NCBI GenBank assembly: GCA_947179155.2
Contig: OX359264.1
Span: 56,661,202 to 56,725,201 of the forward strand
Reading direction: 5' to 3'
From: Hedera helix
Taxonomy: Eukaryota > Streptophyta > Magnoliopsida > Apiales > Araliaceae
Length of the DNA stretch: 64,000 bases
In this document: positions 12,409 to 25,472 of the stretch, piece by piece
Layout of the letters: every line of letters starts with the position of its first letter
Position numbering within the stretch: position 1 is the stretch's first letter
The notes under the pieces: model-generated
Database searches by the model: none
What the model was told of the DNA's origin: nothing
Seen by the model: only the letters and a program-made list of their open reading frames with translations
Position numbers and translations under genes: made by a program

Positions 12409-13727
12409 GTAGGACATAGGTCGAGAAGATCTTATATAGAGCTGCAAACGGACCGAACTGTTCGCGAACCGGTTCGGTTCGGTTCGAGTTCGACTAATTG
12501 ATCTTTTCGAGCCGAACTTGCACATGGTGTTGAGTTCGATTGCTCGATCGAACATGTTCACGAATCAGGTGGTTCAGTTCAACCATGTTCGTGAATGGTT
12601 CGGTTCGAGTTCGGTTTGACTATGCTAGTGTTCGGCGCAATTCGGTTCGGTTCGTTTGCTGCTCAGTTTGAATTGTATTTCTTACATGTTTAATATTTTT
12701 AAATTCTAAATACAAATAATTAGTTATTTCATATTAAATTTTAAAGTTTGTCTTATCAATAATTGTTAATTTTTTAGTAATTTTTTTTTATTACTTAAAC
12801 ATCTTTTTGTTTTTTTAATAATTGATTAGAAGTACACATTTTTATTAAATAATTAATAAATAATAATATGTACTTCTTCACCTGCAATTTAATTAAAATA
12901 ATTGTAATATTTTCATAAATTTTAACAATGATGGTTAGATTATTACAATTTATATCATTGATAATTTAATAAATTATAACCCATGTCATAAATCACAAAA
13001 ATAATGTCATAAATCTTCATGCAATGATAATTTGACATTAATTAAAAAATGATACAATACAATTGCTTACATTTGCTTGAGTTATTGAAATTGCTAAATC
13101 AAGATAGATAATAGAGAAATCAAGTTATCAATGTATCGAGACTTCACTAATAGAGTAATAATCATTGTTTACATCAACATATTGTCCATCAACCATATAA
13201 TTAAAAGTGCAAACTTGATTTTTAAATTTTTAAATTTTTTAGTGTTACAGACTTACAGTGTATATGTGAGACGGTGAAAAAAAATAATTAACTAACTTTG
13301 TTTTATGCAATTAAGTAATCATATTTAGTATAAAAAACAATGTTTAAAAAGTTTAATAATCCAATAAAGCAATGTCACGGTACCGTTTGTATGAAATTAA
13401 AATGAGTTAATAATTTAAATTAAAATAAGCAAAAAGGCAGGAAAAACAACCCACAAAAAGTCTCTAAATTACTTTGAGCCTTTGATATTAGAATTGTATT
13501 TAATTTATAAAATTGTAAAATTTAATATATTACTTTAGTTTTTTAGAAAAAAATTATTTAGTTTTAAACAATATAATTATGAAAATTATAAACTTTTTAT
13601 AAAATAATTCTCAAGATTTATTTTATTCAAAAGGTAATTACCACATCTCTTTTGAATTAAAAATTCATACTTGAGCAGTTGATTTTATTATTTATATTTC
13701 AGAACGGAAGAAGTATCTAGTAGTAAT

Positions 13728-16641
13728 TGTAAGACCCCGAATTTTATGAAATACAAAATTTAATTTTTCTTCATATATATTTTTTTTGAAACAGTAAGTG
13801 GTTAAATTAACAAAATTGAAAGTTAAGGATGTTATGTGCAAATTTTATTTTGTCGGACAATATTCGCTTTGTCGGGGAATATTCGTTTGGTCGGGGAATA
13901 TTCGTGCCGTACGACGGCGCCGAAATAATAAATTATTGGTGGACCCCACAACGGAATATTTGTCGGATATAGAAAACGACAGAAGTAACCTTTTTAAATA
14001 AAAATAGTCAACGGAACTGTTAAAATACCGGTGATAAAAGAATAGTAGCATACGGTAGTTTATGGTATTTTCTGTAGCACACGGTACTCTACAGTAACAC
14101 ACGGTATTGCATAGTGTCTCATATTATTGGTCTGATAATTGACACCGTAACTGTTACGCATCATTTCATCGATAATTGTCACTGCATAATATTTTATATT
14201 ATCAATTCAATAATTGTTGTTACACAGTATTTTGCATTATTGATTTAATAATTGTCATTACACTGTATTTTATATCATTGAGTCAATAATTGTTGTTGCA
14301 CTGTTTTTAAAATTATTGAACCTAATTATTTTCACACTAACATATGCACAGTAATTCACATTATTGAATCAATAATAGTCATTACACAGTAACGTATGCT
14401 TTATTTTACATTATTGTTATCTCTATTATGATGTTATTTAAACAGTTGTATTTCATTAATTTATTGACTTGATATCTAAGAGCTAACTATACTGTATTTA
14501 TAACAATTAGTCATAATAATTGAATTGATAAAGTTATTTGTTTATAATATAAAGTTAGGTGATTATTAGGTGATATGAAATGAATGGTGTAGATTAAAGT
14601 GTGAATTATTGTTGAATAATTGAATTGATTTGTTTATAATATAAAGTTAGGTGATTATTAGGTGATATGAAATGAATGGTGTAGATTAAAGTGTGAATTA
14701 TTGTTGAATAATTAAATTGATTTGTTTATAATATAAAGTTAGGTGATTATTAGGTGATATGAAATGAATGGTGTAGATTAAAGATAATATAATATTTGAA
14801 ATGGATGGTGTAGATTAAAAGATGATCTTTAAATGAATGGTTTAGATTAAATGAATGATAAGATTTTTGGCTATAAATAGAAGCCTTAACTTAAGAATTT
14901 TTCATAAACTTCCTTACTTGTTCTTTCTTTCTCTCTCTAAATACTTCTTGTGAAAGTTCTCTCTAAATGTGCTTAAGTCATCTTGAGTATTTGTGAAGAT
15001 CTATAAGTATACGTGTACTGTTCAAGTTAATCAACCTCATTTAAATCAATATCCAGTCACGTGTTGAGGTAAGGAATGTCATCTTCTTTCATCTTCTATT
15101 ATTAAAACTTACTACGGTAAGGGATACCATCTTTTTCATCTTCCATTATTCAAACATACTATGGTAAGGGATTATCATTATTTGATTCTCGATAATAATA
15201 TTGTTTCTTCCTTACTCATAAGACGTGCCTTTTATTTCCATGTATTAAATTGTGGGAATAACCTTACGGAGCGGATTGCCGCCTGTTGGTGAATAACCTT
15301 TCGTATTCATTCATTATTAATCTCTGAGAATAACCTTACGGAGCGGATTGCCGCCTGTTTGGTGAATAACTCTTTGTACTCAAATTCTATTAAATTGTGG
15401 GAATAACCTTACGGAGCGGATTGCCGCCTGTTGGTGAATAACCCTTTGTATTAATTTCCTTCACCTCTTGTTAATCAAACCTGCTACGGTAAGGGATATT
15501 ATTTTCTTTCATACTCCTAAATCGAAATTTATTATGGAACTATTGCTTGTATAATTCCTGAAAATATTATATGTTCCATAATAGTTGAACTTCATTATTT
15601 CAACTGAACCTTCCTATTTACGTGAACCTTTCTATTGAATTGTAACCGTTATTCTGAACTGTGGATCTTGAATATCATTTTTAAATTTCACTCCACATCA
15701 TGTTGACAATTTGGACATTATTTGAATCTGTACAAAGTAAACTTCCGATACTTATTGTTATCCTATTTCTTCTGTTCATCATTTATATCATTCTAATCAT
15801 CCAAAAATCAAGCTGTTGTGAATATCTGTGGCCGGGGGCACAGATGTGATATATTTGTTGAACAGATGATAGGTTAAAGGCGATATAATAAGTTAAAGGC
15901 GATACATCTGTTCGGTGTCTTTTATGGCACGTGGTGAATGTTCTCTTTGGCCCGTAGTGCAAAGATGGACTGTTGTTTGGTATGATTATGGCCAAAGGCT
16001 GAATCTGGTATAATCATGACCGTTGGTGCTATATTGAATATCTTTGGCCCGTAGTACAAAGATGAACTGTTGATGTGCATGATTATGATCAGGAACTGTG
16101 AATTTGTATTATCTTGACTAATGATATTTCAGATGATAAAAGTTGATGATGTTTTTCCTAAAAAGAGAACCGAGTGGACATTATAGTCTGCATTATTCTT
16201 CTAATAGATTACTCATTCCGCTGCTATTATTGATCTGAACGTTGTTTAAGAATTTAACTGCAGTTTTTGATATAAACCTTGTAGTCTATTGTATTCTATC
16301 AAGAACTCAACTGTTGAAGACTAATGATAATTTATTCGTCATTATCTTAGTCATGATATTCTTTACTGGGCTATTTGAGCTCACCCTTTCTTTTGTTCCA
16401 TTGTTTTTCAACAGGAGATGAAAACATAACAGGGTCTAGCCGGGGAATGGAGTGAGGGTCCGAGGAATAGTTATCATAGTTTTCACGTTTTGTAAAATAG
16501 TGTGGCAATAATAGTGAAGACTTAGTTGTGTATTATTATACACTGTATTGCTGTATGTTGTGCTTTGTTGTAATAATTTTGTTGTAGTCTTTTTGACGAC
16601 TCAAGTTTGGGCTGTGTGGGCCCAGATTTGGGGGCGTCACA
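13728..16641 (+). repeat. 5' LTR of the Tekay-like element
   Basis: It starts TGTAAGACCCCG and ends GGGCGTCACA. It contains the 92-bp repeats, a TATA box and the ACGGAGCGGATTGCCG repeats (near 15266, 15338 and 15411). A strong donor-like site (GAG|GTAAGG at 15069) and a polypyrimidine-CAACAG acceptor-like site (ending 16414) would define a 1,346-nt leader intron. A donor and acceptor exactly 1,346 nt apart also exist in the solo LTR. Confidence 0.95.
14872..14879 (+). promoter_or_regulatory. TATA box of the 5' LTR
   Basis: TATAAATA is followed about 30 bp downstream by a likely transcription start and a CT-rich leader. The same box is present at 22625-22632 (3' LTR) and 6152-6159 (solo LTR). 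Confidence 0.8.
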
Positions 16642-16643
16642 GT

Positions 16644-16655
16644 TGGCATCAGAGC
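16644..16655 (+). other. Primer-binding site
   Basis: TGGCATCAGAGC lies 2 bases after the 5' LTR. It differs by one base from TGGTATCAGAGC, the complement of the plant initiator-methionine tRNA 3' end commonly used by this superfamily. Confidence 0.85.
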
Positions 16656-16840
16656 TTAGAGATATGGTCTTTAATGGAGATCTGGGGTAGAACTAGGAGG
16701 GGAGAGACGAATAGAATCAGTCACTAGTGTGTCCTACCTAAAATAGATTTTATTATCTAATGAGTCGATTTGAATGTAGGAACATGAAGTGATGAGTCAG
16801 TTTATTTGAACTAACATTTATTTTGTGACCACAGTTTAGT

Positions 16841-19630
16841 ATGGCATCTGGAAATCAAGAGGTTAACTATGGAATGCCTGAAGCAAATGTAGCCGAGAAT
16901 CAAGAGGCCCCAAACAATCCTCCTGCCAACTCAGGAAATAATGTTCCTGATAACATGATGAACGATGGATTCTTTAGGAATTTCATGCAGTTCATACAGA
17001 ATCAAGGAAGAGGAAATCCAGTCAATAATAACGGTAGAAACGCTGACAATTTGAGGATGGTCACTGTTAAGCAATTTAAAGAATTAGGACCACCTGAATT
17101 CCACGGGAAGCCTGACCCACTCAAAGCGGAGGCATGGCTAAAGCAGACGACAAAAATACTTGATGTCTTACAATGCGTTGATGATCAGAAGGTGCCATTT
17201 GCCACTTTTATGTTACGAGGTGAGGCGGACCATTGGTGGGAAGCGATAAAACGTATCCAACCTTCAGCACTCGAAATGTCTTGGACAGAATTCGAAGAAC
17301 TGTTTAACGAGAAGTATTTCCCAGAAAGCATCCGCCATATGAAAGAGGTGGAATTCATTAAGCTGGAGCAGGGAAACATGACAGTCTCCCAATATGAAGC
17401 CAAGTTTGTCGAGTTATCTCGCTTTGCCACCCATCTTGTGGATGACGAAGCACGAATGAGTCGGATGTTCCTAAGAGGTTTGAGATTCAAAATTCGTCAA
17501 CAACTTAGCTCTCATAAATTTAGTTTGTATTCAGATGTTGTAGATAGGGCTCAAAGGGTGGAGCAAACAGATGAAACATTGCAGCCAAGAGTTAATGATC
17601 AGCATAGAGAAAGGAGTGACAACAACCACAGGAACGAGAACCATCGAGGAGGTAACCAACACTTCGGTGGTAATTCCATACCAAATAACAGAAGAGGAGA
17701 ATCTAGTGGGAACAATTTCAAAAGAAAGAGATTCCATAATAATTATGGAAGGGCACCAGCACCAGTACCAACACCAGCACCGACCCCAGTTTCAAGGGGA
17801 GAAGATCGACCACCAGTGAGATGCTATAGGTGTGGTCAGGAAGGTCACATCAGCCCAAACTGTACACTGCAGTCCAAAAAGTGCTACAGTTGTGGGAAAG
17901 AGGGTCATCTTGCGCGGTTTTGTCCTGCCACAAAATCAAGTCCAGCTGCAATGATGATACCAAAAGCTAGCGCGGATAAGGGAAAATCTGTAATTCAAGG
18001 GAGAGCTTTTGTTGTGACATCCCAAATGGCGCGAAACTCGAACGAGGTGATAACCGGTAAGCTATTCATAAATTCTCGTGAAGTCTACGCTTTGTTAGAT
18101 ACTGGCTCTACCCATTCTTTTATCTCACCTGCATGTGCTCAGCGTTTAAACTTAACTCCTGAAAATTTGGACTTTGACTTATCAGTTGAAACTCCATTAG
18201 GAGAAATGACCATTACATCTACTGTCTATAAATCTTGCCTAGTTCAAATCAACAACCTCACATTACCTGTTGACCTTATTTCTTTGGAGATGCATGAATT
18301 TGATGTAATTTTAGGAATTGATTGGTTGACTACCCATCATGCTAAAATTGATTGTTTTCATAAGATTATTAGTTTTCATATTCCTAATCAACCTGTCATG
18401 CAAATTCAAGCAACTAAACCATTGAAATCTATAACTGTTATTTCTAGTCATAAAGCCATTCGTTTATTGAAAAACGGATGTCAAGCCTTTTTAGCTCATG
18501 TCACTGATTTGAACAAAAATACGTCAAACTTAAATGATATTCCCATTGTTAATGAGTTTCCTGACGTTTTTCCTGAAGAACTTCCTGGCTTACCCCCAAA
18601 CCGTGAAATTGATTTTTATATTGATCTTGAACCCGGTACCAAGCCCATTTCCAAAGCTCCCTACCGAATGGCTCCCATTGAACTTCAAGAGTTAAAAGTC
18701 CAACTACAGGAATTGTTGGATACCGGTTTCATTCGTCCGAGTGCATCACCTTGGGGTGCTCCTGTCCTTTTTGTGAAGAAGAAAGACGGGAGTATGAGAT
18801 TGTGCATTGACTACCGAGAATTGAACCATGTCACCATCAAGAACAGGTACCCGTTACCTCGGATTGATGACATGTTTGATCAATTGCAAGGCGCTCAACA
18901 TTTCTCAAAGATTGATCTCCGTTCTGGATATCATCAGTTAAAGGTTAAAGCTGAGGACATTCCAAAGACTGCTTTCAGAACTCGTTATGGGCATTATGAG
19001 TTCTTAGTCATGCCTTTTGGACTAACTAATGCTCCTGCAGCTTTCATGGACATGATGAACCGGATATTCAAGGAACATTTGGATCATTTTGTGGTTGTCT
19101 TTATTGATGACATCCTCATATACTCTAAGAGTCGCGAGGATCATGAACAACACCTGAGATTGATACTACAAAAGCTCCGTGAAAATAAATTATATGCCAA
19201 GTTGAAGAAATGTGAGTTCTGGCTTGAGGAGGTCGCGTTTCTTGGGCATGTGATTTCTAGTCAAGGAATATCAGTCGATCCTGCGAAGATTGAAACGGTA
19301 CTAAATTGGGAACAACCCAAAACAGTAACCGAAGTCCGAAGTTTTCTGGGTCTAGCTGGTTATTATCGGAGATTCGTAGAAGGATTTTCTCGAATCGCCA
19401 CTCCATTATCGCAGCTTACTCGGAAAAGCACAAAATTCATATGGAGCGAGGAATGCGAGAAAAGTTTCCAAGAACTCAAGAAGAGACTGGTTTCAGCTCC
19501 TGTTCTGACCATACCATCAGGATCAGGAGAATTTGTTATCTACAGCGATGCTTCTGGCAAAGGTCTAGGCTGTGTCCTTATGCAACATGGAAAAGTTATA
19601 GCCTACGCCTCTCGACAACTCAGATTATGA
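16841..19630 (+). CDS. Retrotransposon gag-protease-reverse transcriptase part of polyprotein (frameshifted copy)
   Basis: The open frame is 929 residues and starts at the first ATG after the leader. Gag lies in the first ~390 residues, with an N/P/G-rich linker and two CCHC zinc knuckles ([14 protein letters not shown] near residue 328, [14 protein letters not shown] near 348) for binding genomic RNA. The aspartic protease follows ([10 protein letters not shown] near 417). Reverse transcriptase shows [29 protein letters not shown] and the catalytic VFIDDIL near 753. RNase H begins with [11 protein letters not shown] near 900. The frame then stops at TGA 19628-19630, in the middle of RNase H. 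The rest of pol continues in another frame from about 19626. The break looks like a loss of two bases or gain of one base near 19622-19628. Confidence 0.95.
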   Translation: MASGNQEVNYGMPEANVAENQEAPNNPPANSGNNVPDNMMNDGFFRNFMQFIQNQGRGNPVNNNGRNADNLRMVTVKQFKELGPPEFHGKPDPLKAEAWLKQTTKILDVLQCVDDQKVPFATFMLRGEADHWWEAIKRIQPSALEMSWTEFEELFNEKYFPESIRHMKEVEFIKLEQGNMTVSQYEAKFVELSRFATHLVDDEARMSRMFLRGLRFKIRQQLSSHKFSLYSDVVDRAQRVEQTDETLQPRVNDQHRERSDNNHRNENHRGGNQHFGGNSIPNNRRGESSGNNFKRKRFHNNYGRAPAPVPTPAPTPVSRGEDRPPVRCYRCGQEGHISPNCTLQSKKCYSCGKEGHLARFCPATKSSPAAMMIPKASADKGKSVIQGRAFVVTSQMARNSNEVITGKLFINSREVYALLDTGSTHSFISPACAQRLNLTPENLDFDLSVETPLGEMTITSTVYKSCLVQINNLTLPVDLISLEMHEFDVILGIDWLTTHHAKIDCFHKIISFHIPNQPVMQIQATKPLKSITVISSHKAIRLLKNGCQAFLAHVTDLNKNTSNLNDIPIVNEFPDVFPEELPGLPPNREIDFYIDLEPGTKPISKAPYRMAPIELQELKVQLQELLDTGFIRPSASPWGAPVLFVKKKDGSMRLCIDYRELNHVTIKNRYPLPRIDDMFDQLQGAQHFSKIDLRSGYHQLKVKAEDIPKTAFRTRYGHYEFLVMPFGLTNAPAAFMDMMNRIFKEHLDHFVVVFIDDILIYSKSREDHEQHLRLILQKLRENKLYAKLKKCEFWLEEVAFLGHVISSQGISVDPAKIETVLNWEQPKTVTEVRSFLGLAGYYRRFVEGFSRIATPLSQLTRKSTKFIWSEECEKSFQELKKRLVSAPVLTIPSGSGEFVIYSDASGKGLGCVLMQHGKVIAYASRQLRL

Positions 19631-21485
19631 GAAAAATTATCCTACTCATGATCTAGAGTTGGCAGCAGTCGTTTTCGCGTTGAAGATCTGGAGACACTAC
19701 TTGTACGGAGAAAAAGTGGATATCTATACGGATCATAAAAGTCTCAAGTATTTCTTCACCCAGAAGGAACTCAACATGCGACAACGACGTTGGCTTGAGC
19801 TGTTAAAGGATTATGACCACACAATCCAGTATCACCCGGGAAAGGCGAACGTTGTAGCTGACGCTTTGAGCAGAAAATCTTATGCAAGTACAAGTGCACT
19901 GCTGACAACACAAAAGTGTATTTTGTACGACTTGCAAAAGATGGAGATAGAGCTAAAGACATCAGGGACCCACTCGAAGATTGCTCACGTGCGAGTAGAA
20001 CCAACTTTAATCGGTAAAATTAAAGCTGCTCAAGCTACCGATCCGGAACTGATAAACATGATAAAGAAAGTACAAGAAGGTGTCATTCCCGAAGCAAGAA
20101 TCGACGAGAAAGGAATACTTCGAGTCAACTCTCGACTCTGTGTTCCTAACGATCCTGAATTAAAGCATAAAATCATGATGGAGGCACACAACACGCCGTT
20201 TGCAATCCACCCAGGAGGTACCAAGATGTATCGAGATCTTCGACATACATTTTGGTGGAACAATATGAAAAGAGAGATTGCGGAGTTTATCTCAAGGTGC
20301 CTAACTTGTCAACGTGTCAAGGCAGAGCATCAAGTTCCTAAAGGTCCATTACAATCACTTGAAGTTCCCGAATGGAAGTGGAAACACATCAATATGGACT
20401 TCGTGACGGGTCTTCCAAAAGTTTCTCAAGGCTTAGATGCAATTTGGGTGATCGTAGATAGATTGACCAAATCTGCTCATTTCTTGCCTATACGAGAAAA
20501 CTTTTCACTCGAACGTCTTGCCGGTATGTACATAAATGAGATCGTGAGATTGCATGGCATGCCAGTTTCCATAGTTTCTGATCGAGATCCTAGATTCACT
20601 TCACGCTTTTGGATCAGTCTACAAAAAGCTATGGGCACTGAACTACGTTTTAGTTCTGCATACCATCCTCAAACGGACGGACAATCGGAAAGGACGATCC
20701 AGACCCTCGAAGATCTTTTGAGACTTTGTGTATTAGACTTCAAAGGAAGTTGGGATAAGTACTTGCCATTGGTGGAATTTTCTTACAACAACAGTTACCA
20801 AGCAAGCATAGGCATGGCTCCATTCGAGGCTTTGTATGGAAGGAAGTGTCGCTCTTCAATATGTTGGAATGAGGTAGGAGAAGCAAAATTGTTGGGACCC
20901 GAGTTGGTACGCTTGACGACCGAAAAGATCCAAATGATCCGACAACGAATACAGACCGCACAAGAACGACAAAAGAGTTATGCTGATCTTCATCGGAGAG
21001 ACGAAAGTTTCAACGTCGGAGATCATGTATTCTTACGTGTTTCTCCATGGAAAGGGGTTACGAGATTCGGAAAGAGAGGAAAGCTTAACCCTCGATTTAT
21101 TGGCCCATTTGAAATCCTCGATCGAATAGGAACCGTAGCCTACAGACTAGCCCTACCACCAAGTATGTCTCGCATCCATAACGTTTTTCACATATCTATG
21201 TTACGTAACTATGTGAAGGACCCAAACCACGTCATTGAGTTAGAACCAGACGTTATAGCAGAGGATTTAACATACGAGGAGGTACCTGTTAAGATCCTGG
21301 ATAAGAAGGAGCAGATCCTACGCTCAAAGGTTATACCTCAAGTTAAGGTTTTATGGAGGAACCAAGATACTGAGGAAATGACCTGGGAGCTAGAATCTGA
21401 GATGAAATCTAAGTATCCTTACCTCTTCGATATGTCAGGTACGTCAATTTCGGGGACGAAATTTCATAAGGAGGGGAGGTTGTAA
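19626..21485 (+). CDS. Retrotransposon RNase H (rest), integrase and chromodomain (no start of its own)
   Basis: This is the downstream part of the same polyprotein, in a different frame after the break near 19625. The remaining RNase H acidic sites are seen in [22 protein letters not shown] and NVVADALSR. Integrase has the HHCC finger (ending CLTCQRVK) and the catalytic acidic triad in [16 protein letters not shown] and [15 protein letters not shown]. The tail has the chromovirus-type chromodomain ([28 protein letters not shown]), which in this clade directs integration to certain chromatin. The first ATG in this frame is at 19659, but it is unlikely to be a true start. The stop codon TAA (21483-21485) lies within the first five bases of the 3' LTR. 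Confidence 0.94.
   Translation, partial: YEKNYPTHDLELAAVVFALKIWRHYLYGEKVDIYTDHKSLKYFFTQKELNMRQRRWLELLKDYDHTIQYHPGKANVVADALSRKSYASTSALLTTQKCILYDLQKMEIELKTSGTHSKIAHVRVEPTLIGKIKAAQATDPELINMIKKVQEGVIPEARIDEKGILRVNSRLCVPNDPELKHKIMMEAHNTPFAIHPGGTKMYRDLRHTFWWNNMKREIAEFISRCLTCQRVKAEHQVPKGPLQSLEVPEWKWKHINMDFVTGLPKVSQGLDAIWVIVDRLTKSAHFLPIRENFSLERLAGMYINEIVRLHGMPVSIVSDRDPRFTSRFWISLQKAMGTELRFSSAYHPQTDGQSERTIQTLEDLLRLCVLDFKGSWDKYLPLVEFSYNNSYQASIGMAPFEALYGRKCRSSICWNEVGEAKLLGPELVRLTTEKIQMIRQRIQTAQERQKSYADLHRRDESFNVGDHVFLRVSPWKGVTRFGKRGKLNPRFIGPFEILDRIGTVAYRLALPPSMSRIHNVFHISMLRNYVKDPNHVIELEPDVIAEDLTYEEVPVKILDKKEQILRSKVIPQVKVLWRNQDTEEMTWELESEMKSKYPYLFDMSGTSISGTKFHKEGRL
21468..21480 (+). other. Polypurine tract
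   Basis: AAGGAGGGGAGGT lies directly against the 3' LTR start and would prime plus-strand DNA synthesis. It overlaps the last codons of the polyprotein. Confidence 0.85.
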
Positions 21486-24394
21486 GACCCCGAATTTTAT
21501 GAAATACAAAATTTAATTTTTCTTCATATATATTTTTTTTGAAACAGTAAGTGGTTAAATTAACAAAATTGAAAGTTAAGGATGTTATGTGCAAATTTTA
21601 TTTTGTCGGACAATATTCGCTTTGTCGGGGAATATTCGTTTGGTCGGGGAATATTCGTGCCGTACGATGGCGCCGAAATAATAAATTATTGGTGGACCCC
21701 ACAACGGAATATTTGTCGGATATAGAAAACGACAGAAGTAACCTTTTTAAATAAAAATAGTCAACGGAACTGTTAAAATACCGGTGATAAAAGAATAGTA
21801 GCATACGGTAGTTTATGGTATTTTCTGTAGCACACGGTACTCTACAGTAACACACGGTATTGCATAGTGTCTCATATTATTGGTCTGATAATTGACACCG
21901 TAACTGTTACGCATCATTTCATCGATAATTGTCACTGCATAATATTTTATATTATCAATTCAATAATTGTTGTTACACAGTATTTTGCATTATTGATTTA
22001 ATAATTGTCATTACACTGTATTTTATATCATTGAGTCAATAATTGTTGTTGCACTGTTTTTAAAATTATTGAACCTAATTATTTTCACACTAACATATGC
22101 ACAGTAATTCACATTATTGAATCAATAATAGTCATTACACAGTAACGTATGCTTTATTTTACATTATTGTTATCTCTATTATGATGTTATTTAAACAGTT
22201 GTATTTCATTAATTTATTGACTTGATATCTAAGAGCTAACTATACTGTATTTATAACAATTAGTCATAATAATTGAATTGATAAAGTTATTTGTTTATAA
22301 TATAAAGTTAGGTGATTATTAGGTGATATGAAATGAATGGTGTAGATTAAAGTGTGAATTATTGTTGAATAATTGAATTGATTTGTTTATAATATAAAGT
22401 TAGGTGATTATTAGGTGATATGAAATGAATGGTGTAGATTAAAGTGTGAATTATTGTTGAATAATTAAATTGATTTGTTTATAATATAAAGTTAGGTGAT
22501 TATTAGGTGATATGAAATGAATGGTGTAGATTAAAGATAATATAATATTTGAAATGGATGGTGTAGATTAAAAGATGATCTTTAAATGAATGGTTTAGAT
22601 TAAATGAATGATAAGATTTTTGGCTATAAATAGAAGCCTTAACTTAAGAATTTTTCATAAACTTCCTTACTTGTTCTTTCTTTCTCTCTCTAAATACTTC
22701 TTGTGAAAGTTCTCTCTAAATGTGCTTAAGTCATCTTGAGTATTTGTGAAGATCTATAAGTATACGTGTACTGTTCAAGTTAATCAACCTCATTTAAATC
22801 AATATCCAGTCACGTGTTGAGGTAAGGAATGTCATCTTCTTTCATCTTCTATTATTAAAACTTACTACGGTAAGGGATACCATCTTTTTCATCTTCCATT
22901 ATTCAAACATACTATGGTAAGGGATTATCATTATTTGATTCTCGATAATAATATTGTTTCTTCCTTACTCATAAGACGTGCCTTTTATTTCCATGTATTA
23001 AATTGTGGGAATAACCTTACGGAGCGGATTGCCGCCTGTTGGTGAATAACCTTTCGTATTCATTCATTATTAATCTCTGAGAATAACCTTACGGAGCGGA
23101 TTGCCGCCTGTTTGGTGAATAACTCTTTGTACTCAAATTCTATTAAATTGTGGGAATAACCTTACGGAGCGGATTGCCGCCTGTTGGTGAATAACCCTTT
23201 GTATTAATTTCCTTCACCTCTTGTTAATCAAACCTGCTACGGTAAGGGATATTATTTTCTTTCATACTCCTAAATCGAAATTTATTATGGAACTATTGCT
23301 TGTATAATTCCTGAAAATATTATATGTTCCATAATAGTTGAACTTCATTATTTCAACTGAACCTTCCTATTTACGTGAACCTTTCTATTGAATTGTAACC
23401 GTTATTCTGAACTGTGGATCTTGAATATCATTTTTAAATTTCACTCCACATCATGTTGACAATTTGGACATTATTTGAATCTGTACAAAGTAAACTTCCG
23501 ATACTTATTGTTATCCTATTTCTTCTGTTCATCATTTATATCATTCTAATCATCCAAAAATCAAGCTGTTGTGAATATCTGTGGCCGGGGGCACAGATGT
23601 GATATATTTGTTGAACAGATGATAGGTTAAAGGCGATATAATAAGTTAAAGGCGATACATCTGTTCGGTGTCTTTTATGGCACGTGGTGAATGTTCTCTT
23701 TGGCCCGTAGTGCAAAGATGGACTGTTGTTTGGTATGATTATGGCCAAAGGCTGAATCTGGTATAATCATGACCGTTGGTGCTATATTGAATATCTTTGG
23801 CCCGTAGTACAAAGATGAACTGTTGATGTGCATGATTATGATCAGGAACTGTGAATTTGTATTATCTTGACTAATGATATTTCAGATGATAAAAGTTGAT
23901 GATGTTTTTCCTAAAAAGAGAACCGAGTGGACATTATAGTCTGCATTATTCTTCTAATAGATTACTCATTCCGCTGCTATTATTGATCTGAACGTTGTTT
24001 AAGAATTTAACTGCAGTTTTTGATATAAACCTTGTAGTCTATTGTATTCTATCAAGAACTCAACTGTTGAAGACTAATGATAATTTATTCGTCATTATCT
24101 TAGTCATGATATTCTTTACTGGGCTATTTGAGCTCACCCTTTCTTTTGTTCCATTGTTTTTCAACAGGAGATGAAAACATAACAGGGTCTAGCCGGGGAA
24201 TGGAGTGAGGGTCCGAGGAATAGTTATCATAGTTTTCACGTTTTGTAAAATAGTGTGGCAATAATAGTGAAGACTTAGTTGTGTATTATTATACACTGTA
24301 TTGTTGTATATTGTGTTTTGTTGTAATAATTTTGTTGTAGTCTTTTTGACGACTCAAGTTTGGGCTGTGTGGGCCCAGATTTGGGGGCGTCACA
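21481..24394 (+). repeat. 3' LTR of the Tekay-like element
   Basis: Same length as the 5' LTR. I found only these differences: 13915 C to 21668 T, 16551 C to 24304 T, 16557 G to 24310 A, and 16563 C to 24316 T. All are the kind expected from cytosine deamination in methylated DNA. Three of the four lie within 13 bp near the LTR end. Confidence 0.95.
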
Positions 24395-25056
24395 GTAATA
24401 CATTTCAAGGTTGACAACTTAACAATATTAGTTTATTAGATATTGAATTAATCTACTAAATTCACATTATTTTAAATTTTAGAATTTTATAATTTCATTA
24501 TAAAAAAAATCTCAAATAAGACTCTTTTTATGAAATAGATGGAGTATTTTTTTTCTTTTGTTTTACCTAAAAATAAAAAATACAAAAATATGAAAATAAT
24601 TAATTAATTGACGAAGTAGTAATATCACCCTTTTTTTGGGTTAATTGAAAGTAGTAATATTTATTTATTCTAGACTAATTAAGTAATTAACAATAATATT
24701 GATCACTGCTACTAATTTAATATATATGAATATATTATAATATGATATATTATATCTTATTTGACTATTCCTAATTCCTAAATAAGCTCGAGTATTTGAG
24801 TCCCCTTAGCCTTGTAATTAAATTTTTCAAAAAATAAATAAATATTTGGCCTAATTTTTGTGAACTCGAGCATGCTCGCGAACTCGAGCATTATAGTCGA
24901 ACTCGAACATGTTCGCGAACACTAACGAACCGAACTCGCACAAATACGTTGGTTCGATAATGCTACTCGAACATGTTCGAGTTCGACTAATGAGGTTCGA
25001 GTTCGGTTTAAGTTCGACAATGTTCGGTTCGGATCGTTTGCAACCCTAATCTTATA

Positions 25057-25472
25057 CTTGACCCTAAATTTATATAAAAATTAAAATCGAGTCAAATTAG
25101 GGTTAAAATCAATCGAGTCTAATCAAAATTGATAAAGTTGTCAAGTCTATGTACTATTTAATATTGTTGATATACACATAAGACATGTTAATAATTTTAT
25201 GTAATTTTATAATTTTTAAAAAATATATAAATATATATTTTTAATTTTAAAATAAATTAAAAAAATGTATCTCTTATTTTAGAATTTCCTCCCATATAAT
25301 TTTTTTTATATGTAACTTTGATTTATGTAAATTTTATTTTTTGAAAAAATAATTATTTTTTTTAAAAAGGACAAAAACTATATTTTTCAGACCGTGTGAG
25401 TTGCAATTTGCCCTTTAAATAATGAACCAATTCATTTGAAGCCAGAACAAAACAGTTAAAGAGAGGACTTGG
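25057..25472. other. Intergenic, 5' flank of the rhodanese gene
   Basis: A short AT-rich stretch between the hAT duplication and the start codon at 25473. It must hold the promoter and 5' UTR. No clear TATA box or other element stands out. Confidence 0.5.

Larger units (their letters stand above)
13728..24394 (+). mobile_element. Full-length Ty3/gypsy chromovirus retrotransposon, Tekay-like
   Basis: Two LTRs of identical length (2,914 bp, TG...CA ends) bound a gag-pol interior with primer-binding site and polypurine tract. The 5-bp duplication GTAAT flanks it (13723-13727 and 24395-24399). Domain order is gag, protease, reverse transcriptase, RNase H, integrase, chromodomain, which is typical of Ty3/gypsy chromoviruses. 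The integrase tail and LTR size fit the Tekay/Del clade. I found only four differences between the LTRs, all transitions, so insertion was recent. The polyprotein has one frameshift, so this copy cannot make an intact pol by itself. It sits inside an hAT element. Confidence 0.97.
12437..25048. mobile_element. Non-autonomous hAT element, split by a later retrotransposon insertion
   Basis: The ends are terminal inverted repeats: TAGAGCTGCAAACGGACCGA at the left, and TAGGGTTGCAAACGATCCGA when the right end is read on the other strand. A perfect 8-bp duplication, ATCTTATA, flanks them (12429-12436 and 25049-25056), as expected for hAT. Subterminal DNA is full of the words GGTTCG, GTTCGA and GAACATGTTCG. 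Without the 10.67-kb retrotransposon and its duplicated 5 bp the element would be about 1.94 kb. I find no transposase reading frame, so it must depend on another hAT source for movement. The two halves are 12437-13727 and 24395-25048. Confidence 0.92.

Noticed and set aside
12331..12561. A frame with Tyr-Ile and Arg-Glu repeats
   Set aside because: It is the translation of the CT/TA microsatellite and the hAT end.
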